From assembly GCA_023213315.1 (NCBI GenBank), contig JAKCPI010000866.1:1-64000 (forward strand): a stretch of DNA of 64,000 nt, given 5' to 3'. How positions within the stretch are numbered: position 1 is the stretch's first letter; every line of letters begins with the position of its first letter. Below the pieces are notes generated by a model that saw nothing but the letters and a program-made list of their open reading frames with translations, was not told the origin of the DNA and did no database searches. Source of the stretch: Euborellia annulipes (lineage: Eukaryota > Arthropoda > Insecta > Dermaptera > Anisolabididae). Positions 59,441 through 64,000 of this stretch are shown here, piece by piece. The position numbers and the translations under genes are program-made.

Positions 59441-59841
59441 CTGTGCCCTCTACAGTTCCCTTGCGACGGCTATCTTTGGTAGGTATATTATAATGATATA
59501 TTATTTTAGGAGTTGTTATTGATACAATTTAAATAGCTCATTCAACAAATTAATAAATAACTGAAGTATCAGGGGCAACCTTGATCACTTCCCTATTTAA
59601 TTCCACCCTGACCCCTTTATAATAGTTAGTTGGTTTCCTTTTCAAGTATCTATCTAATCTCAAACGATATATTATAATAATGGAATCAAACCTTACTATG
59701 TTGTAACCAATTTTTTTTTTTATCTTTAATGAGTCACTTGAATGAAATATTGATAATAATGTTTAATTTAATTTAATTTTGGTAAAAAATTTTCTTAACC
59801 ATATTATTTTTAAATTTTATTTTATTTATTTATTTATATCC

Positions 59842-60773
59842 TTAAGGGGGAACGGGAGCGAAGTGGTTACGCATGTTTTTCCCGATAAGATGGCGTTGTG
59901 TGTCATAAAAGTATGCCCAAAAAATCAAGTAATTCAAATATTTGCCAAGAGATGTCAGAATGGTAGCTAATAATATTTAATGCATTTGGTTGATTTTCAT
60001 TGATCTTTTAACAATAATACTTTATAAGTGTTATTATATATTACATGGGCGTACCCAGGATCAAATCTAGGGGGGGGGTGGCATGGTCAGATCATGGTCG
60101 TCCAGGGGGAGGCAGATCATAGTCGTCCAGATTGTGGCATAGCTATTTTTTATATAGAGAGGTAAAGCCTTCGAATTAAAGGCCTAAAAACCCTCGAGCA
60201 AAAAGAATCATTCCCCGTCGCCATCCGCCCAATTTTGTTTCGTTTCATCACTTTATAAACATTTAATTTTTTTTGTTGCTTCTAGGGGGGGGGGGCAGCT
60301 GCCCCCCTGCCCCTCGCTGGGTACGCTCATGATATATTATGTATCTTTTATAAAAGCATAAAAATATATAAATATAGGCCAGAGATAGGCTAATACTATA
60401 TCGGCTGTTAGACTAGCCTGCCATCTATTGCAAGAATGCTGAACTAATTTGACAGTTGGTTTTTAAATAAATCATCTAAGCTTATTTTAAAAATTTCTTA
60501 ATTAATATGTGATTAATAATATCAATAAATTCATTTTAAAATTTAAAAAAATTAAAGATTATTGGGACAGATTGTTTTTTTGTATATGCTTGATAACAAG
60601 AAAATTAATTACGATAATTTTTTAATAAGTTATTAAAAAAATTATAACTTTCTGTTACAATAATCGCTTATGAATTTAATTCATTAAAAAAAAATTGAAC
60701 TGCATTGAAAAATTCCTTATAATAGTCTAGTTTTTTTAAAGTACGTTTAGACGTCGCCCCTGAACCCCCTTAA
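59842..60773 (+). mobile_element. TTAA-MITE, complete, with nested hAT MITE
   Basis: TTAA on both sides (59842-59845, 60770-60773). Ends GGGGGAACGGGAGCGAAG and its partner CGACGTCTAAACG-type complement (CTTAGACGT... CCCCTGAACCCCC) form imperfect TIRs. Without the hAT insert it is about 636 bp. The TTAA target suggests piggyBac mobilisation, but the termini are not a standard match. Confidence 0.75.
60044..60331. mobile_element. hAT-type MITE
   Basis: 288 bp; ends CATGGGCGTACCCAG and complement of CATGAGCGTACCCAG; perfect 8-bp duplication ATATATTA (60036-60043, 60332-60339). Long G and C runs lie just inside each end. Confidence 0.85.
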
Positions 60774-61049
60774 AACTAGAGCATTTCCATAGCATTTGAC
60801 CTTAAACATTAATACATGTATATTCTTTAATAAATAATATCATTTGCTGCAGGTAGTTTTAGAATCTTTTTCACTTCAATGCATTTCCGTGATTTTTTAT
60901 TATCTTTAAAAATTACCGCATAACAAAATTCCCTTGATATGCCAATTTTATTGAAGTAAATCATCATATCATTTTATTTTCAATTTCTAATTTATTTTTA
61001 TTATCTTTAAAATGTTAATAATTTAAATTAAAAAAAAAAAAAATAATCG

Positions 61050-61093
61050 CATATATATATATGTACAAAAACAAATAAATAAATTCTTCACTT
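61050..61093 (+). promoter_or_regulatory. Possible core promoter of the UGT gene
   Basis: An alternating TATATATATA stretch (61051-61061) lies about 35 bases before TCACTT (61088-61093), which fits the arthropod initiator TCAYTY. The ATG follows 24 bases later, giving a very short leader. In such AT-rich DNA TATA strings are common, so this is only plausible. Confidence 0.3.
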
Positions 61094-61116
61094 GCTATTA
61101 AGTAGATAGTTTTAAA

Positions 61117-61296
61117 ATGATCAGACTCTACGTTTTATATTTTATATTAACGCAACTTGTTTGTGTACACTCAGCAAATATTTTAGGATTAAGTCCGTTT
61201 TATTCTATCAGCCATTTCCGGCCGTTTAATGTATTTTTAGAGGCTTTGGCCCAAAGAGGACATAATGTCACTATCATCAGTTCAAACTCCCCCAAG
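61117..61296 (+). CDS. UDP-glycosyltransferase, exon 1 (signal peptide and acceptor-side N-terminus)
   Basis: First coding exon of a membrane UDP-glycosyltransferase (GT1/UGT family), which moves a sugar from a UDP-sugar to small lipophilic acceptors in the ER lumen. The 60 codons start with a hydrophobic signal peptide (about residues 1-19, likely cut after VHS or HSA). Next comes the first beta strand (NILGLSPF) and the S-H-F motif; H33 is at the place of the conserved catalytic histidine. The motif RGHNVTIIS near residues 47-55 is a family hallmark. The exon ends in AAG and a GTAATA donor, phase 0. The ATG at 61117 is chosen because it directly precedes the signal peptide. With exons 2 and 3 the visible protein is 273 residues, about half the usual length (roughly 500-530). 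The C-terminal UDP-sugar-binding signature and the membrane anchor must lie to the right of the window. The family call is secure; the substrate is unknown. Confidence 0.93.
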
Positions 61297-61429
61297 GTAA
61301 TAATTAGTGAATAATTTGAAATTATCATTCATTTTGTATGGGTTGTATTTGATAAGTTCTATTCTATTCTCCAAGAAAATAAACTTAACTCTAGATTTAG
61401 TATTTTGTTCCGCAATGTTAACACTTTGA

Positions 61430-61834
61430 CAGGTCTATTCTCTGAAAACAGGCGTTAAAATTGAAAATAAACAAATGGGTGTTAAAAAGTAATGTAAAAA
61501 CAATCAGCGTTAAAAAATGCTATTTTCTAAACAAAGTTTTAACAGAGACGTTAACATGTTGCTTTTATTTCAAAGTTATCAAAATCATAACCTTTTTAGG
61601 TTAAGGACGCCATGTTTATTTTAAACACGACGTTAAAATATTAAAGGCATTAATTTTTAACACTATTTACTAAATGTTAACGCTTTGGCTTTAAATTTTT
61701 GTTTACAGAATGGCTATTTGAGGCAAGGAAGTGATTTTGAATAGTATTTTTTAACGCTGAATTTTTTTACATTACTTTTTAACACCTATTTGTTTAATTA
61801 AAATTTTATCGCCTGTTTTTAGAGAATAGATCTG
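61430..61834. mobile_element. Palindromic MITE in UGT intron 1
   Basis: The ends are inverted repeats: left CAGGTCTATTCTCTGAAAAC, right the complement of CAGATCTATTCTCTAAAAAC, continuing inward with GGCG and further matching blocks rich in GCGTTAAA. TGA flanks both sides as a possible 3-bp target duplication. A related copy lies at 53697-54279. No transposase is present. Confidence 0.72.
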
Positions 61835-61889
61835 TGAATGAGGCATGATACTATGTTCTTTTAAAAGAAAGCGATAACGAACTCTATAA

Positions 61890-62112
61890 TAAAGAATAAC
61901 GCTATCTCGTAGTTTATTTCTTGGACAGGTTTAACGGATGGTATGTATAATTTTTAAAATTTTTAATAATTTATTAGTATTATTTGTTTCGGCTTTCTGA
62001 AGTGGCTGTTGAGTTGGGCCGAAACAGTAATGCATCTGTCAAGAACTAATAATACATAGGCCTACCATCCGTTAAACCTCTCCAAAAAATAAACTACAAG
62101 ATAGCGTTATTC
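61890..62112. mobile_element. Second palindromic MITE in UGT intron 1
   Basis: The left arm (AGAATAACGCTATCTCGTAG, then TTTATTTCTTGGACAGG, then a block ending ACGGATGGTA) is repeated inverted at 62060-62112. The centre carries TTTCGGCT and its complement GCCGAAAC. The sequence after the right arm (to about 62150) recurs at 56565-56605, and a partial copy of the element is at 56445-56605. Confidence 0.65.
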
Positions 62113-62358
62113 TTAATATAATTATTGGACTGCATCCACACTCTTTCATTAAGTACCGTATAAAATCTATTTGAACATACTTGAGTATTTGATGCCCAAA
62201 ATGTATTGAAATTTTAGGATTTTTTGATTATAAATTTTATTGTGGATTCATATACTATTATACCCCAAAATATTTAGTCGAGGTTCAGGTCCTTTGTTGA
62301 GAATGCTGTTTAAGCATTCTTTCACTTCACGCTGAATACATTCTTATTTTATTCACAG

Positions 62359-62537
62359 AACTCTCTTGATAACTATAAGCATATAAAAATTCCAACTGGA
62401 GAGTCCAAATGGAATAAAAATAGATTGGCTGATTTATCAAATTTGAATTCCTTTAATTTAGTGAACGATATAATGCAGAGTTTGAGTGATATTACGGAAA
62501 ATCAAATGCAATCGGAGGAGTTTCAAAAAATTCTCCT
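62359..62537 (+). CDS. UDP-glycosyltransferase, exon 2
   Basis: Second UGT exon, following a 1062-bp intron and the acceptor TTTATTCACAG. It is read in phase 0 from AACTCT (N-S-L-D-N-Y-K) and ends at CT before a strong GTAAGT donor, leaving two bases to join exon 3. It encodes about 59 residues (KHIKIPTGESKW...) of the variable acceptor-binding region, normal for UGTs between the N-terminal RGHNVT strand and the YDL motif. The exon was found by extending the reading frame between splice sites and has no in-frame stop. Confidence 0.85.
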
Positions 62538-62623
62538 GTAAGTAAATTTTAATTATCATCTAATATAAATCGCTAGCTACTGACTTCCGTTATGTTCCTG
62601 TTTACCACTCTTTTTTGTTTCAG

Positions 62624-63083
62624 TCTTAACGAAACTTATGATTTGATTGTCATAAGAACAAGCTTTATGGATGGATTTTATGGTTTGATACCTAAATTTG
62701 GATCACCACCTGTGATTTTATTTAATACTTTACCAAATATGTACGGCGCTATTGAAAACATTGGAAATCCTACACAAGTATCAATTCAGAATTTATTCCC
62801 ATGCAAATTGAAACCACCGCTTACTCTTTTCGAGAGATTATGGAATACAGTATTTTTTATCTATCAGAAATATTTAAGTGAAGTATTTATAAATAAACAT
62901 CAAAACTTTATAGATAAATATATTGGAAAAGATATTCCTCCTTTAAGCGTAATTAAATTTAATATAAGCCTGCTATTGATGTATAATCATGAAATTACGA
63001 ATGATATCGCTGCTGAAGTTCCTGGAATCATCAACATCGGAGGACTGCATATTGGAAAAACACCAATGGAACCATTTACACAA
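62624..63083 (+). CDS. UDP-glycosyltransferase, exon 3
   Basis: Third UGT exon, after an 86-bp intron with acceptor TTTTTTGTTTCAG. Joining CT from exon 2 with T gives Leu and the frame LLNETYDLIVIRTSF. It contains the YDL strand, the segment PPVILFNTLPNMYG, the GNP turn typical of insect UGTs, LTLFERLWN, and near the end the motif EVPGIINIGGLHI, which normally closes the acceptor domain before the linker to the UDP-sugar domain. It ends at CAA before GTAAGC, phase 0. No following exon was found up to 64000; the downstream intron holds two TE insertions. An open frame running into the intron adds about 12 non-genuine residues. Confidence 0.92.
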
Positions 63084-63111
63084 GTAAGCTTAATTATTTT
63101 AATATATCTAC

Positions 63112-63570
63112 ACACGTAGCTGCAAACTTGACAAGCATGCATGTGCAAGCAACAGCTTATGCCGAAAATTAACTTAAAACAAAGAAAAACAAAAATTGAT
63201 TTATTCGAAGATAACAAGAAACCTTATTCCCGCGATGCGGGGTCGGCGGACCTCGTTTTTCCCTCCTACCCTATCATGCGTTTATGCGACCGGAAGAAAT
63301 AGGACAGACCGGCCCGTCGCAGGGTCTGACGCCTTTCGAAAAGAGGAAGAGACAGACATAGAAAGAACTGGACTGCCTGTCCCAGCTCGGGCAGCTCGTG
63401 ATCGCCATCCACGTACCCACAAGATGTGGGCCCCTGAGCAAGAATTAATATATTAAATAAATATCAAAAATCAAGATGACCATAAAATGTCTGACGTGCC
63501 TATAAAAAGTTTTACTTGCGCAAATATGCTTGAAATCAATCGAGCGGCTTGCACAATTAAATGCTTAGAT
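63112..63570. mobile_element. Fragment of a TTAA-type MITE family in UGT intron 3
   Basis: Shares TGCAAACTTGACAAGCATGC and CGGCTTGCACAATTAAA with the elements at 9570-10008 and 11110-11364. It is split by a short repeat at 63221-63438 and lacks clean ends. Confidence 0.6.
63221..63438 (+). mobile_element. Short dispersed repeat (SINE-like), copy 2
   Basis: Shares long stretches with 28605-28801: CTTATTCCCGC, GGGGTCGGCGGA, GACCGGAAGAAAT, GGTCTGACGCC, TCCCAGCTCGGGCAG and CGCCATCCACGTACCC. A CAAGAA sequence flanks both sides as a possible short target duplication. It is GC-richer than its surroundings. Family unknown. Confidence 0.6.
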
Positions 63571-63630
63571 TTATTTAAAGGTGGTATATAGCTGACTTGT
63601 GAGTGTTGATAATCAAATAGGAAAAATGAA

Positions 63631-64000
63631 TGATCAAGCAGCTAGTTATATTTCAATTTATTATTAAACCAGGGCCGACGTTTCGGTCACATATGGGACC
63701 ATCCTCAAGGCCAGGTTAATGTCTGAAAATATATATAATCCTCGCCAAGTTATATTGTGCATACACAATTGTACGTAGGTTAATCATGATAATGCCTCAA
63801 ATTATATTATTATCATACTATGGATAGAGAGTGAATGATTGGATTCACTCTCTGTCCATGGTATGATAATAATAAAATTTGAGGCATTATATATATATTT
63901 TCAGACATTAACCTGGGGGGGCCCTGAGGGTGGTCCCATATGTAACCGAAACGTCGGCCCTGGTTTATTAATAAATTGAAATATAACTAGCTGCTTGCTC
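63631..64000. mobile_element. Palindromic MITE with GACGTTTCGG core, cut by the window end
   Basis: Two arms of about 100 bp (63631-63735 and 63895-64000) are near-perfect inverted copies. They contain AGCAGCTAGTTATATTTCAA, CCAGGGCCGACGTTTCGGT and GGGACCATCCTCA, around an inner inverted repeat (GAGGCATTAT... and ATGGATAGAGAGTGAATG). The right end lies at or just beyond 64000. Confidence 0.8.

Noticed and set aside
63084..63119. Extension of UGT exon 3 to the stop at 63119
   Set aside because: A GTAAGC donor at 63084 lies exactly where the UGT family continues into its linker; the extra residues are not UGT-like.

Overview
This is an AT-rich arthropod nuclear window, most likely insect. It contains one clear host gene, the 5' half of a UDP-glycosyltransferase (UGT) at 61.1-63.1 kb on the + strand. 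Supporting signs are spliced exons with canonical GT/AG junctions, insect-type UGT sequence, tRNA-derived SINEs, Helitron and hAT miniature elements, LTR elements, and no operons or bacterial ribosome sites. The order of insect cannot be told from the sequence alone.

Nearly everything else is transposable-element (TE) debris, much of it nested. The dominant repeat is a family I call DHP (double-hairpin) elements: about 25 full or partial copies between 1 and 59 kb. A full copy runs from a short AT-rich hairpin (S end, outer motif GGTAAGAGAAAGT) through a body with a size-variable microsatellite and a perfect X-box-like motif (GTTGCCATGGTAAC) to a long hairpin of about 90 nt (L end, outer motif TCTGGTGTGAC). 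I do not recognise the family. Five insertions into other recognisable repeats, plus one into a copy of itself, show the empty site: each lies in a run of A or T, including the poly(T) tail of a SINE.

Layout: 0-9 kb DHP copies, a TA-flanked MITE, a Helitron and a TTAA-flanked MITE carrying a 463-bp element with terminal direct repeats. 9.5-15 kb TTAA-type MITEs, a 500-bp palindrome and a 1.3-kb long-TIR element. 15-23 kb a dense DHP cluster with a deeply nested stack at 17.8-20.6 kb. 23-30 kb AT-rich DNA, one orphan exon candidate (minus, 25.6-25.8 kb), an hAT MITE and tRNA SINEs. 30.05-35.42 kb a complete LTR retrotransposon (971/972-bp LTRs, AACT target duplication) on the minus strand, whose single 473-aa ORF has four 39-residue repeats and no pol. 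35.7-36.2 kb a 38-bp minisatellite. 37-50 kb more DHP copies, SINEs and palindromic MITEs. 52-57 kb palindromic MITEs, a solo LTR (1166 bp, GTAG duplication) and an inverted duplication of a mariner-like end. 58.8-60.8 kb DHP, two hAT MITEs and a TTAA MITE. 61-64 kb the UGT gene with TE-filled introns; its C-terminal donor-binding half lies beyond the window.

Only the UGT exons, the LTR-element ORF and possibly the orphan exon look like real coding sequence. Long open frames elsewhere are translations of microsatellites or DHP hairpins.
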